Shown piece after piece: positions 36,601 to 45,557 of a stretch of 64,000 bases of DNA (position 1 is the stretch's first letter; each line of letters opens with the position of its first letter). The notes under the pieces are model-generated. The model did no database searches, was not told the origin of the DNA, and saw only the letters and a program-made list of their open reading frames with translations. Origin of the DNA: Ferrimonas pelagia (GTDB lineage Bacteria; Pseudomonadota; Gammaproteobacteria; Enterobacterales; Shewanellaceae); NCBI RefSeq assembly GCF_039543565.1, contig NZ_BAABJZ010000099.1, forward strand, positions 1 through 64,000, read 5' to 3'. A program made the position numbers and the translations under genes.

Positions 36601-37557
36601 TTCGTCGCGAATTTCACCGCCGGAGCCGGTGGCGGCACCCGGATACGGGGAGATGGCGGTCGGGTGATTATGGGTTTCCACCTTCATCAGGATGTGGACC
36701 GGCTCCTGGTGGTAGCGGTAGGTGCCGTCCTGATCGGCAAAGAAGCGACCGCCTTCGGAGCCGGTCATCACCGCGGCGTTGTCCTTGTACGCGGACAAGG
36801 TCTCTTCCGGGGTCACTTCAAAAGTGTTCTTGATCATCTTAAACAGCGACTTGGGCTGCTCTACGCCGTCGATGGTCCAATCGGCGTTGAAGATCTTGTG
36901 ACGACAGTGCTCTGAGTTCGCCTGGGCGAACATGTACAGCTCGATGTCGTTCGGGTTACGACCCAGTTTGGTGAAGTTGGCGACCAGGTAATCGATCTCA
37001 TCTTCGGCCAGAGCCAGGCCCATCTCAACGTTGGCCTGCTCCAGAGCAGCACGGCCGCCCTCAAGGATCTCAACGCTGGTAAATGGTTTGGGCTCGGAGG
37101 CTTCAAACAGCACCTTGGCATCGTCAAAGGTGGGCAGTACCGCTTCCACCATACGATCGTGAATAAGGCCCAGCAGCACTTTTTGCTGCTCATCACTCAA
37201 TTCATCTTCCAACTGGATATACCAAGCCAGACCGCGCTCCAGACGTCGCACTTCAGACAGGCCACAGTTATGGGCGATGTCAGTAGCCTTGGAGGCCCAA
37301 GGAGAAATGGTGCCAGGGCGCGGCACCACCAACAACAGTTTACCGGCTGGCTCGTGCTCTTCCATACGGGGGCCGTAAGTCAGGATCTGGGCTAATTGCT
37401 GGGCGTGTTGTTGGGACAGCGAAGCTGAGAGATGGGCGAAGTGGTAGTGTTCAGCGTAGAGGTCGGAAACGGGCAGGTTGGCGTCACGGCAAGCTTCTAG
37501 TAGCTTGGTTACCCGAAACGCGGACAGTGCCGGCGCGCCGCGAAGGATCTCAATCAC
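33652..37557 (-). CDS. purL: phosphoribosylformylglycinamidine synthase (FGAM synthetase)
   Basis: This large single-chain enzyme of purine synthesis makes FGAM from FGAR with glutamine and ATP. It has 1301 residues (E. coli 1295). The N-terminal PurS-like part is followed by the AIRS-type catalytic core (VETHNHPTAISPYPGAATG and DVGAGGLSNA) and a C-terminal glutamine amidotransferase. That domain carries the nucleophile in LGVCNGCQML and the histidine in VSHGEGR. It is divergent from mltF, an arrangement conserved in gammaproteobacteria. Confidence 0.98.
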   Translation of the reverse strand: MIEILRGAPALSAFRVTKLLEACRDANLPVSDLYAEHYHFAHLSASLSQQHAQQLAQILTYGPRMEEHEPAGKLLLVVPRPGTISPWASKATDIAHNCGLSEVRRLERGLAWYIQLEDELSDEQQKVLLGLIHDRMVEAVLPTFDDAKVLFEASEPKPFTSVEILEGGRAALEQANVEMGLALAEDEIDYLVANFTKLGRNPNDIELYMFAQANSEHCRHKIFNADWTIDGVEQPKSLFKMIKNTFEVTPEETLSAYKDNAAVMTGSEGGRFFADQDGTYRYHQEPVHILMKVETHNHPTAISPYPGAATGSGGEIRDEGATGRGSKPKAGLTGFTVSNLNIPGFEQPWEKQYGKPDRIVTPLDIMIEGPLGGAAFNNEFGRPALNGYFRTYEQEVQSFNGSEVRGYHKPIMLAGGFGNIREDHVQKGEIPVGAKLIVLGGPAMNIGLGGSAASSMASGQSSEDLDFASVQRENPEIERRCQEVIDRCWQLGDDNPIAFIHDVGAGGLSNAMPELVDDGGRGAKFQLRDILSDEPGMTPLELWCNESQERYVMAVAPQNLAKFDEICQRERAPYAVIGEALEERHLTLEDSHFDNTPIDMPMDVLLGKAPKMHREAITAQCASPALDMSGVSVQDAIRRVLRLPAVAEKTFLITIGDRSVTGMVARDQMVGPWQIPVANAAVTTATLDSYQGEAMAMGERTPLALINFGASARMAVGESLTNLASAHIGALKHVKLSANWMSAAGHPGEDAGLYEAVKAVGEELCPTLGITIPVGKDSMSMKTAWEQDGEQKAVTSPMSLVITAFGRVEDVRNTVTPQLRSDLGDSELLFIDLGAGKQRLGGSALAQVYNQLGNEAPDVDNAELLKGFWHAIQQLSAEQKLVAYHDKGDGGLLVTLAEMAFAGKQGIDVDLAGLGDDALALLFNEELGAVVQIRKDDRAAVDAILAANGLRDCSHAIGGLTSCKEKGDSVVIRQGDTVLVEESRTELRTLWGETTHQIQSLRDNPECAREEHEAKQDADDPGLFAKLTFDPAEDIAAPFVAKGAAPKVAILREQGVNSHVEMAAAFDRAGFEAIDVHMSDILEGRLTLEQFQALVACGGFSYGDVLGAGEGWAKSILFNDRARDQFQSFFERDTTLSLGVCNGCQMLSNLKEIIPGTEHWPHFVRNRSERFEARFSLVEVQESPSAFLGGMAGSIMPIAVSHGEGRAEFANLDAFQAADASGTVALRYLNHRGEIATAYPANPNGSPAGITGLTTTDGRATIMMPHPERVFRTVSNSWHPDAWGEDSPWMRMFRSARVKLG

Positions 37558-37768
37558 GTCGATTCACCTTATAGTGTTATGGTGCAGGGTATTATTATTC
37601 CCCTTTATTGTTCGATGCTGATATCCATGTCCCCAAAAACAGGACCTGAAACGTTCAGACATTGACCAGGGGATTTAGAGGTGGCGGTATTATAAGGAAA
37701 AGTCTTTGGCAAAGCACCCCTACGAGGTACGAATGACAGGGAGACTGCGGGCTCAGCAAAAGGAAAAA

Positions 37769-39178
37769 ATGCGATCTTTATTGCAAAGTTTTGCTTACGC
37801 CCATTTGGGACTCACCCTTACCGCCTGTGTCGAGTTTGAACAAAACTCACCCCCCTCTCGTCCTGAGCTACCCGAGGTGTTAGTGGTTGGCACCCTCAGC
37901 AGTCCAAGCAGTTACCAGATCAGAGGCCAAGGCCCCGTCGGCTTTGATTATGAATTGGCACAGGAGTTTGGCGATTACCTCCAGCGCCGGGTCAAAGTAA
38001 CACCTTACAGCTCCATGGAAACACTGTTTCAAGCAATGGACGCCGGTGAGGTCGATCTGATGGCAGCAGCCCTCACTCGTACACCGTTGCGACAGCAATT
38101 TTGGCACTTTGGCCCCCCTCTTTATGATGTCACCCCGAAACTGATCTACCGCCATGATCGCCCCAAACCAGTCGATCTCGGTGATGTCACCCTCAGCTTG
38201 GTGGTCGTGAAAGGGTCAAGCCATGCTGAACTGCTACATCAAGCTAAGAGCCTCGACTACCCCAACCTTGAATGGGGCGAAACCGTCGAATATGACAGCG
38301 ATGAGCTGGCCGCGATGGTGGCCCAAGGTCAACTCGATTACACCTTGATCGACTCCACTCACCTGGCCCTTAATCAAAGATACCATCCTACGCTTAGGGC
38401 CGCGTTTGACGTTGGCCCCCCGCTGCCCGTGGCTTGGGCACTCCCAAAACAACGCCATGATCCCCTGTTCAGTGCCTTGCTGGACTTCTGGGACAGCGAA
38501 GTCAAATCCGGTCGTCTCAAGCGCCTAGAAGAAAAGTACTTCGGTCATGTTCAACGCTTCGATTTTGTCGATACCCGCGCCTTTATCCGAGCCGTAGCGA
38601 CAGAGCTACCGCGCTATCAAGCCTTATTTCAGCAATATGCCGGTGAACTCGATTGGCGTAAATTAGCAGCCGTGAGTTACCAAGAATCCCACTGGGATCC
38701 CAATGCCCGCTCTCCGACCGGCGTAAGGGGGTTGATGATGTTGACCCAGTCCACGGCCAAACGCATGGGGATCAGTAACCGGCTGGATCCAGAGCAAAGC
38801 ATCCGCGGAGGTTCCGCTTATCTCCAACAATTAATCACTCGATTACCTCCCAACATTCCGGAGGACGAAGCCATGTGGTTTGCCCTCGCAGCCTACAACA
38901 TCGGCTTAGGTCATCTCGAAGACGCCCGAGTGATCACCCAACGTCACGGCAAAGACCCCAACAACTGGGGAGACGTGAAACAACACTTACCCTTACTGCG
39001 TCAACGAAAGCACTACGAACGAACCAAATACGGCTTCGCCCGGGGCGACGAAGCCGCACACTATGTCGCGAACATTCGGCGTTATTACGACACCCTACTC
39101 TGGCTCGACCAACAAATTTCCCCGGCCGAAGAGACAGCAGGTACCGCAACAGTTGGTGACACAGATCTCAGTCCATAA
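37769..39178 (+). CDS. mltF: membrane-bound lytic murein transglycosylase F
   Basis: MltF cuts peptidoglycan between MurNAc and GlcNAc. I choose the ATG at 37769 (AAAAGGA just upstream), which gives 469 residues with a lipobox-like LTLTAC near the N-terminus; in-frame starts 36 and 63 bases upstream are weaker. An SBP-like regulatory domain (LVVGTLSSPSSYQIRGQGPVGFDYELAQEF) precedes the SLT domain. That domain has the catalytic glutamate in AVSYQESHWDPNARSPTGVRGLMML and AAYNIGLGHLEDAR. Next to purL as in E. coli. Confidence 0.93.
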   Translation: MRSLLQSFAYAHLGLTLTACVEFEQNSPPSRPELPEVLVVGTLSSPSSYQIRGQGPVGFDYELAQEFGDYLQRRVKVTPYSSMETLFQAMDAGEVDLMAAALTRTPLRQQFWHFGPPLYDVTPKLIYRHDRPKPVDLGDVTLSLVVVKGSSHAELLHQAKSLDYPNLEWGETVEYDSDELAAMVAQGQLDYTLIDSTHLALNQRYHPTLRAAFDVGPPLPVAWALPKQRHDPLFSALLDFWDSEVKSGRLKRLEEKYFGHVQRFDFVDTRAFIRAVATELPRYQALFQQYAGELDWRKLAAVSYQESHWDPNARSPTGVRGLMMLTQSTAKRMGISNRLDPEQSIRGGSAYLQQLITRLPPNIPEDEAMWFALAAYNIGLGHLEDARVITQRHGKDPNNWGDVKQHLPLLRQRKHYERTKYGFARGDEAAHYVANIRRYYDTLLWLDQQISPAEETAGTATVGDTDLSP

Positions 39179-39407
39179 AGAAAGCAACCTGCCTGCCTCT
39201 CAATTCTGAACCGGCACGTGATAACCGGCACCGTTTATGGTATTTACTTGTCTTGACAATGAGATAGCACAAGCGCAAGGTGAATACATGGGAACAGAAG
39301 TGGCATCTTCGTTTTGTCATATCCGTGACATGGGGAAGTCACTCTTTCAACCCACAATCACAGTAAGAATGAATAGGAACAGCTAGAAGAGTAAGGGAGG
39401 TCACACT

Positions 39408-39563
39408 ATGGCCAAAGGTAGTCGTCGCAACAAGGCACTGAGCAGCAATCTAAGTCGTCGCCGCCAGTGTCGAAAACGCACCCACATGCGCGTTGTTCAT
39501 CGAAGTAAGATGTTTACCCAGATTCACAATGATGAACTGGCACCGTCCGAAGCCAGTTTTTGA
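39408..39563 (+). CDS. 51-residue very basic ORF of unknown function
   Basis: ATG to TGA encodes 51 residues beginning MAKGSRRNKALSSNLSRRRQ and ending SEASF, with a strong excess of Arg and Lys. A very good ribosome site, GGGAGG, lies seven bases before the ATG. Its last 40 bases overlap the 3' end of tadA on the other strand. I recognise no family; the charge suggests RNA, ribosome or DNA contact. It could also be a chance frame, but the ribosome site argues against this. Confidence 0.45.
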   Translation: MAKGSRRNKALSSNLSRRRQCRKRTHMRVVHRSKMFTQIHNDELAPSEASF

Positions 39564-40036
39564 GCCTTCTTTAAGGCTTTCTTCTCCGCCCTGCGCCGCC
39601 GAAAAAACGCGCTTAACTGCTCCGCGCAGGGCTCAGCCAACACGCCACCAACCACTTCCGGCCAGTGATTGAGTTTCGGGTGATCCAACAAATTCATCAC
39701 GCTGCCCGCCGCACCGGTTTTGAGATCGGACGCGCCAAACACCACTCGCCCGACACGGGCATGCACCAACGCCCCCGCGCACATAGGGCACGGCTCCAGC
39801 GTCACGTATAAGGTCGTGTCCAGCATCCGGTAATTTTCCAGCTTTGGACCCGCCAAGCGCAAACATTGCATCTCAGCGTGAGCTGATGGGTCATGATCAA
39901 TAATGGAGCGATTGTAACCCTCAGCCAACACCTCATCACCGCGCACCAACACCGCACCAACGGGCACCTCACCGATGGCCTCCGCCATAGATGCAAGCTC
40001 CATCGCCCGCACCATCCACTTTTCATCTTGTTGCAT
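39524..40036 (-). CDS. tadA: tRNA(Arg) adenosine-34 deaminase TadA
   Basis: TadA makes inosine at the wobble position of tRNA-Arg(ACG). From the ATG at 40036 the protein has 170 residues with the deaminase motifs HAEM (zinc histidine and catalytic glutamate) and TLEPCPMCAGAL (zinc cysteines), and a basic C-terminal tail. An in-frame ATG 36 bases upstream adds residues not typical of the family. GGAA stands seven bases upstream of the chosen start. Confidence 0.95.
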   Translation of the reverse strand: MQQDEKWMVRAMELASMAEAIGEVPVGAVLVRGDEVLAEGYNRSIIDHDPSAHAEMQCLRLAGPKLENYRMLDTTLYVTLEPCPMCAGALVHARVGRVVFGASDLKTGAAGSVMNLLDHPKLNHWPEVVGGVLAEPCAEQLSAFFRRRRAEKKALKKAQKLASDGASSSL

Positions 40037-40316
40037 CAGATCATTCCACAGCCGACAGGGCCAATAATGCATGTATCAAAACGTCCTAGGGTATCGAAAA
40101 AACACCACAGTGTTTAGTGCTAATCCTTACCAGTCAAGCTACAACCAATGACAAGAACCTACCGGAACAACAGGATCTAATTCTGAAAGCCCCCAACCTA
40201 TCGATATGGACGCATTTTTCACCTAACCACTGCAACACCTAAAAACACCCGCTCATGTTTACTTTTGAGCGCTCTCCGATTATCTTTCACTAAAGGTTTT
40301 TCATACCTAAGATCTC

Positions 40317-41108
40317 ATGGACGAGAATAGAAATAGTCAAAGCCCGATGACAGTGTCTCCGACGAGGCTGTCATGGCAATATGTAAAATCTGTTGGCCTA
40401 TCCATTGTCGGATTGATGCTGGCTTTTGGTAGCTGGAGTGATACCAAGCAGCTTTCTATTTCACTCTATCACAGCGCAATTTCGAACTTTACACATAATG
40501 TCGAGCTAGCTCAACTTGATAAACTCGATGTTGGAAACTACCTTCCTTTTGCTGAATTAACATTTGGAACACCACAAGTAATTAAAACATCACGCCTTAT
40601 TGAAGGTGTACAATTTAGATACCACAAGAACAACAAATACCTTCTTACCCTTATCGTTAAAAATGAAATTATTGAAGGGTATATTGTTGAGTCACTGATG
40701 ATGTTCGAAAACTTGGGCTTACCCGGTCAATTTCAGCCACCAGTCCCCTTTTTAGAAGCTTTTCTTGGACAACAACCATTTGATAAATTTACCTTTCCTG
40801 ATAATGGCTTATGGCTTGATACAGCCAACTTGGTTTATTTTATAGAACAACATCAAATGGGAGCTCCTGGGCTTTTCCTCAATGTTTTCCTTGGCTATAT
40901 AGAGCATGAGCGTCATCATGACACGTCAGCTGAAATGCTAGTTAAACTCGACCAAGCACTCATCTATGACAACATGGAAGCAACTGAAACCAGCTTAAGT
41001 AACTTTCGCCGTCACCAAGTACCAAACCTTTATGCTGTCAGCAAGCATACAGGCTCAATTGTAGCGGAAGCATTGTTAACAAAGTACGAATTCAATACAT
41101 ATTTCTAA
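40317..41108 (+). CDS. hypothetical protein with one N-terminal membrane helix
   Basis: The 263-residue product has a short polar start, one membrane segment (SVGLSIVGLMLAFGSW, near 31-46) and a long soluble domain rich in Asn, Phe, Leu and Tyr. I recognise no family with confidence; it may belong to the so-called ETEC_3214 group, but this is a guess. The gene is visibly richer in A and T than its neighbours, suggesting recent acquisition. It precedes the LPP20 gene by 21 bases and may lead that operon. The ribosome site is weak. Confidence 0.65.
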   Translation: MDENRNSQSPMTVSPTRLSWQYVKSVGLSIVGLMLAFGSWSDTKQLSISLYHSAISNFTHNVELAQLDKLDVGNYLPFAELTFGTPQVIKTSRLIEGVQFRYHKNNKYLLTLIVKNEIIEGYIVESLMMFENLGLPGQFQPPVPFLEAFLGQQPFDKFTFPDNGLWLDTANLVYFIEQHQMGAPGLFLNVFLGYIEHERHHDTSAEMLVKLDQALIYDNMEATETSLSNFRRHQVPNLYAVSKHTGSIVAEALLTKYEFNTYF

Positions 41109-41129
41109 TCTTTACATATATGGCTAAAT

Positions 41130-42071
41130 ATGCGCATCCTCATTTTCCTTATCTTTTTGGTATATCCGCTCTTTGCTTGCCATTCAGTTCAAGCGGCCCC
41201 CGCCTGGTTTGGTAACCCGCCCAATGACGATCCCACATCAATGCATGGTACAGGACAAGGCCACACTCCCCAAAGGGCTAATAGCCAAGCATTAAAAGCG
41301 ATAGCCAGTCAACTAAAAATCACGATCTCAGCTCAAAGTGAAAGCCGAATAAATATCTATAATGGTCAACTCAGTGAAAGGCACCAGCAAATCATAAAAA
41401 CAAAAGTCCCTCCCCTACCAATCGAAGGATATACCGAGGTTAAAACCATTAACCAAGGCGGTGTTTACTATGCTCACTTGAAGATCACTCGTGACAGGTT
41501 AGCACGAGGGCTGACTAATGAACTTCAACGGTTAGATACAAAGATCGCCAATCTCCGCTCGTTACCAGACAGCGACCTAAGTTTGCTTGCCATACTGGTT
41601 CAACATCACCAGTCACTACTTCAAGCCTCTCAACTGATCGACGTTATCGAACTCTTAGGCTATCAAACCCCTAGCGTTGACAATATTGACTGGGCGACAA
41701 ATGAACTACCCAAGAGGCTCAGAGAAGCTTCCGTAGCGTTGATAATCAGTGGCGCGAGCGAAGACTTTCATTTATCCCTACAAAATTGGATCACTGATGC
41801 CGGGTTAGCTATTAATAGCGATTCGTCATTAGCCACGATCCATATCGAGATAAAACCCCATGATACTCGATACCTGTTCAGCCAGCATCACCGTAAAGTC
41901 GACGCCAACTTAAAAGTATACGATGCCAACGATTTAATTTTAACTGAAGCAATAAGTAAAACAGGAGTGTCGAGTCTAAACGGTGAACTGGCTAAGGTTT
42001 CTGCTGAATTACAGCTACTGAAGCAATTACAAGAGCATGACGTTTGGCACTTACTCACCTCTTCGATGTGA
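41130..42071 (+). CDS. LPP20-family exported protein
   Basis: The 313-residue protein has an N-terminal signal (MRILIFLIFLVYPLFAC, with a possible lipobox cysteine or cleavage after VQA). The LPP20 domain follows: APAWFGNPPNDDP, then HGTGQGHTPQRANSQALKAIASQLKITISAQSES. LPP20 lipoproteins are outer-membrane associated; relatives include FlgP of Vibrio flagella. The C-terminal half (from about 150) is specific to this protein. It begins the rightward gene set 41-45 kb. AT-rich like the gene before it. Confidence 0.75.
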   Translation: MRILIFLIFLVYPLFACHSVQAAPAWFGNPPNDDPTSMHGTGQGHTPQRANSQALKAIASQLKITISAQSESRINIYNGQLSERHQQIIKTKVPPLPIEGYTEVKTINQGGVYYAHLKITRDRLARGLTNELQRLDTKIANLRSLPDSDLSLLAILVQHHQSLLQASQLIDVIELLGYQTPSVDNIDWATNELPKRLREASVALIISGASEDFHLSLQNWITDAGLAINSDSSLATIHIEIKPHDTRYLFSQHHRKVDANLKVYDANDLILTEAISKTGVSSLNGELAKVSAELQLLKQLQEHDVWHLLTSSM

Positions 42072-42128
42072 GCACAGGAACAATACTAACGGTTCCAATT
42101 TCAACACCATTTTCACAAGGAAGGTAAT

Positions 42129-43130
42129 ATGAAAAAACGTATCTCGCTATCAACCGCTGCCCTGACCATCGCCATGGTGTCTGGCTGCGTTTCAACTGGC
42201 CCCAGCAATACCAAGATCTCATCTTTGCCAGATATTCAGATGCAAGACGTCGAGAATATGCCCAGCAAATTGTTTTCCAACGAACAATACACTGTCATCG
42301 TCATGCCGACAGTTGTAGGCGCCTCCGGTGTCAATAAAGACGTCGTGCAACGACAATTCCAAATATCACTGGATAATATTCTGGCAGAGGCCGGAATTCA
42401 GACCATCGATCGCGACATGCATGAGCAACTCATTGACGAGCTACAACTAGCAGAGAGTGCAGGTCGCCTGAACTTTGAAGGCCCGATGATCGCTGACTTT
42501 GCCATCTACAGTAACGTCAGTACCGCAACGATCCGCCCCAAGTACTTAGACGGCCTTTCACCGCCTAACTGCGCCTATTACGGTGATATCCAGGGTCAGG
42601 TTCGCATTGTTGAATTACCCTCTATGCGCCACATTGCAACCACTGCAATGCATGGAACGCAAACAGAAACTCGACCAACTTTCGATCCAGCCTGCCCTAT
42701 GACCCACACTTTGGTCGAATCCATGATGAATAACTCGTCCAACGACGCCCTACAATCTGCTAAGACGGAGCTACGCAATCACATGACGCCTAAGGGGCAT
42801 GTGATCGCCCGCCGTGGAAACGACAGTCTGAATGTTTTCAAGGTCTCATTAGGGATCGCACGAGGCGCCAAGCCCGGTGAGAAAGTGGAGATCTTCCGAA
42901 ATCGTATCAACCAGTACGACACCGGCGAGGTTGAGAGCGAAATCATTGTTGTTGCCGAAGGTAAGTTCACAGAATCCATTGACGGCCGAAGCTCATGGAT
43001 AGAGCTCACCAATAGCAATAAGGCTGATTTGATCCTTCGAGGCGACATGGTTCGCATCGTTCATGAAGACTCCTTACTCGAAAGTGCAGACAAGAGTTGG
43101 AAAAACCTCAAAAAAACGCTTTCATTCTAA
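42129..43130 (+). CDS. CsgG-like outer-membrane lipoprotein
   Basis: The 333-residue protein has a lipobox (MVSGC) near residue 20. The core is like CsgG/LpoB-type domains: TVIVMPTVVGASG, a helix with QFQISLDNILAEAGIQTIDRDMHEQLIDELQL, then ADFAIYSNVSTATI. CsgG makes the curli secretion channel, but related lipoproteins only bind partners, so a pore is not implied. A second beta-rich part runs after about 220. GAAGG lies before the ATG. It is followed at 86 bp by another LPP20 gene. Confidence 0.65.
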   Translation: MKKRISLSTAALTIAMVSGCVSTGPSNTKISSLPDIQMQDVENMPSKLFSNEQYTVIVMPTVVGASGVNKDVVQRQFQISLDNILAEAGIQTIDRDMHEQLIDELQLAESAGRLNFEGPMIADFAIYSNVSTATIRPKYLDGLSPPNCAYYGDIQGQVRIVELPSMRHIATTAMHGTQTETRPTFDPACPMTHTLVESMMNNSSNDALQSAKTELRNHMTPKGHVIARRGNDSLNVFKVSLGIARGAKPGEKVEIFRNRINQYDTGEVESEIIVVAEGKFTESIDGRSSWIELTNSNKADLILRGDMVRIVHEDSLLESADKSWKNLKKTLSF

Positions 43131-43215
43131 TTTGTTGGCCAGCAGCCCTCATAACCAGAGGGCTGCCTGACTGGATGTACTTAATCAGCACTTCTCCCTC
43201 GTTAAGGATAATGTG

Positions 43216-43791
43216 ATGCAGAAGACAATCTTTCTACCAATCATTTTTTCTGGCCTACTTTGGGGCTGCAGCAGCAATCAAGACACTGTACTGCAATGCA
43301 CCTTCCCGGACGCGGCCGATCAGGCTGCGCCAGCTTGGGTCTGCGATGAAAGCCTCAAAGGCTACGCCCTGACCGGCGTCGGCTTTGCCAAGCAAAACCC
43401 AGCAGGTATTGGCTTTATGAAGGACGTTGCGTCCAACGATGCTCGGGTCAAAATGGCGCAAGCCTTCCGCACTCAGGTAGCCGCCGTGTTCCGTCAAAGT
43501 GTGAGCGTGACCGGCTCAGACGGCGATGACGCGACCGAAACCCTGATTGAATCCGCCTCCCGCAATGTTACAGAGCAGGCTCTGTCCGGAACCCGTGTCA
43601 TCAAGTCTCGCACCAGCCCATCCGGCGCTATGTATGTGCTGATCGGCATGTCCGACGCGGACTACGAGCGCACGTTAAAAAACGCGATTAGTGTCAGCAA
43701 AACCAAAGACAGCGAATTGTGGCAGCGCTTTAAGGAAGAAAAAGCGATTGAGTCACTGGAAGCCTTAATGGGCCGCACCAATAAACTGTAA
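43216..43791 (+). CDS. second LPP20-like lipoprotein
   Basis: The ATG at 43216 (AAGGAT upstream; an adjacent GTG three bases before is less likely) gives 191 residues with a lipobox (LLWGC). A domain with APAWVCDESLKGYALTGVGFAKQNP and ASNDARVKMAQAFRTQVAAVFRQSV follows, the LPP20 pattern of A-W..., G-G-A and a long helix. It differs clearly from the first LPP20 protein. It precedes the transglycosylase gene by 13 bases and is likely co-translated with it. Confidence 0.78.
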   Translation: MQKTIFLPIIFSGLLWGCSSNQDTVLQCTFPDAADQAAPAWVCDESLKGYALTGVGFAKQNPAGIGFMKDVASNDARVKMAQAFRTQVAAVFRQSVSVTGSDGDDATETLIESASRNVTEQALSGTRVIKSRTSPSGAMYVLIGMSDADYERTLKNAISVSKTKDSELWQRFKEEKAIESLEALMGRTNKL

Positions 43792-43804
43792 CAAAGGAAC
43801 CGCT

Positions 43805-45265
43805 ATGGCACAGTTCACCCGCTTAGCATCGAGGCAGCACCTCTTAGCCAAATCCGTCGTAGCTGTTGCCGTCGCGGCATTCTCTTTGCCTTGCACTGCG
43901 TTGGCAGCCACCACGCCGCAAAGTGAATGGCAGGAATTCTTACAATACCGTCAGCAACAACTGTCGGAATTTGAGCAGTACCGCAACGCATACCTCAAAG
44001 CCTACGATGCCTACCGCAGCGAGATCCTAGCCCTTTGGGATGAAGCACCTGTTAGCGATGCGCATAACCTCGTGCAATACAGCGAAGATAAGACGCTGCG
44101 CAGCGAAATTGACTTTGCAAATGACGAGATCAGAATTTCTGTCATACATGCACCCGACAATGCACCCGATCAGGAACAGGTCCAACAGCAAATATCCGCC
44201 CTGCTCCAAGCCAAGATAGGAGAAGTTCAGCAAGCCGATCCCCTGCAACAAGCCGTTGAACTGGGGTCCATTCCATTGCCATCTGAGTTGGCGCAACAAC
44301 CCCTGCTGCCAAGATTGGCTTCCGACACCAGTACTCAAATAGAGGCCGTCTCTGCGCGCTTAATGGAACAAGCGAAGCGTAATACACGGGTTCGAGACTA
44401 TACCCAACAACGTATGCTGCAAATGCAACAGGAAGTCGATGACCAACAGCGCGCCGCTCTGCAAGAGTTAGAAAAACAGGAAGATCTCAAACAACTGGCT
44501 GAGCCACTCAGCCAGGATCTCGCCGCAACACGTTCGGGAGTCCCCCTTTTGCCCCCTGGCCCCTCGCTAGAAAGTAAAACCCAGGCATTAACCGAGCAGG
44601 GGAAAGAGCGCAAGGCCGCATTAGCCCAAGCGTATACTGAACAGCAAAGCGATCCCACGGAAAAGCAGATCACCACATTTCGGATCCAACTGCCCCAGCA
44701 CAGTCTGCAGAAAAAGGCTCAGCCATTCCTCGGGATCGCCCATGCGCAATCCAATGAATGGGAGGTCCCGCTGGATCTGGTTTTAGCTATCATGCATGCC
44801 GAAAGCAGCTTTAATCCCTTAGCTCGCTCACATGTGCCCGCGTTTGGCCTGATGCAGATCGTGCCCTCCAGTGCGGGCAAGGACGTCCGTCAGCATTTTG
44901 AGCAAAGCCAGATCGCCCCAAAACCGGATGAGTTGTATCAGGCCGACTTTAATATTCGCTTTGGCAGTGCCTACCTCAATATCCTCGACAAACGCTACCT
45001 TAAAGGGATCACAGATCCAGAAAGCCGTCTGTACTGCGTCATTGCAGCATACAATACCGGCGCAGGGAATGTTGCCAAAGCCTTCAATACTGATCGTAGT
45101 CGTCGATTGAAAACCGCCTTGCCGAGGATCAATAGCATGTCTCCGACACAGGTGTACAAACACCTCGTGGAGCACCTGCCCTACGATGAAACCCGCAAAT
45201 ACCTGAAGAAAGTCAGCAAGTACCAGCAAAATTACGCTGAGATCAGCAAAGAGCTGGTGTTATGA
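43805..45265 (+). CDS. MltC-like lytic transglycosylase with a long insertion
   Basis: The 486-residue exported protein (signal ending TALA) has an N-terminal domain like DUF3393 of MltC (QSEWQEFLQYRQQQLSEFEQYRNAYLKAYDAYRSEI, then VQYSEDKTLRSEIDFANDEI). A Gln-rich helical linker of roughly 200 residues follows. The SLT domain has the catalytic glutamate in AIMHAESSFNPLARS, followed by GLMQIVPSSAG and YNTGAGNVAKAF. E. coli MltC has 359 residues, so the linker is the difference. No lipobox is visible. The gene ends at a terminator shared with the convergent caspase gene. Confidence 0.87.
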   Translation: MAQFTRLASRQHLLAKSVVAVAVAAFSLPCTALAATTPQSEWQEFLQYRQQQLSEFEQYRNAYLKAYDAYRSEILALWDEAPVSDAHNLVQYSEDKTLRSEIDFANDEIRISVIHAPDNAPDQEQVQQQISALLQAKIGEVQQADPLQQAVELGSIPLPSELAQQPLLPRLASDTSTQIEAVSARLMEQAKRNTRVRDYTQQRMLQMQQEVDDQQRAALQELEKQEDLKQLAEPLSQDLAATRSGVPLLPPGPSLESKTQALTEQGKERKAALAQAYTEQQSDPTEKQITTFRIQLPQHSLQKKAQPFLGIAHAQSNEWEVPLDLVLAIMHAESSFNPLARSHVPAFGLMQIVPSSAGKDVRQHFEQSQIAPKPDELYQADFNIRFGSAYLNILDKRYLKGITDPESRLYCVIAAYNTGAGNVAKAFNTDRSRRLKTALPRINSMSPTQVYKHLVEHLPYDETRKYLKKVSKYQQNYAEISKELVL

Positions 45266-45324
45266 ATCGACAAAAAAACCGCTAGATAAAGGACGTATCG
45301 CGGCGTAATACCTGCCAATCAAGC

Positions 45325-45353
45325 AAAAGGGAGTCCAAACATGGCTCCCTTTT
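45325..45353. terminator. shared terminator between two convergent gene sets
   Basis: AAAAGGGAG (45325-45333) pairs perfectly with CTCCCTTTT (45345-45353), giving A and T ends in both directions. It lies between the transglycosylase gene and the caspase-SEL1 gene and separates the two convergent units. Confidence 0.8.
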
Positions 45354-45557
45354 GGGTCAGTCATGCCTGAAACCTGCTCACCCAATTCAGCTCCATGCCC
45401 TTCAGTGGCCGAAATTACATATCGCGGCGCCCGTCTTCTTTGAGTATTGGTGTTGAACTTAACTTTGCCACAAACGCTCACTGCCAGTGACATGACCCTC
45501 CACAGGACCCCTCGTCGACAGGCTAAGTAACGTTAGCCCCCAAAGCATTACTCGGGG

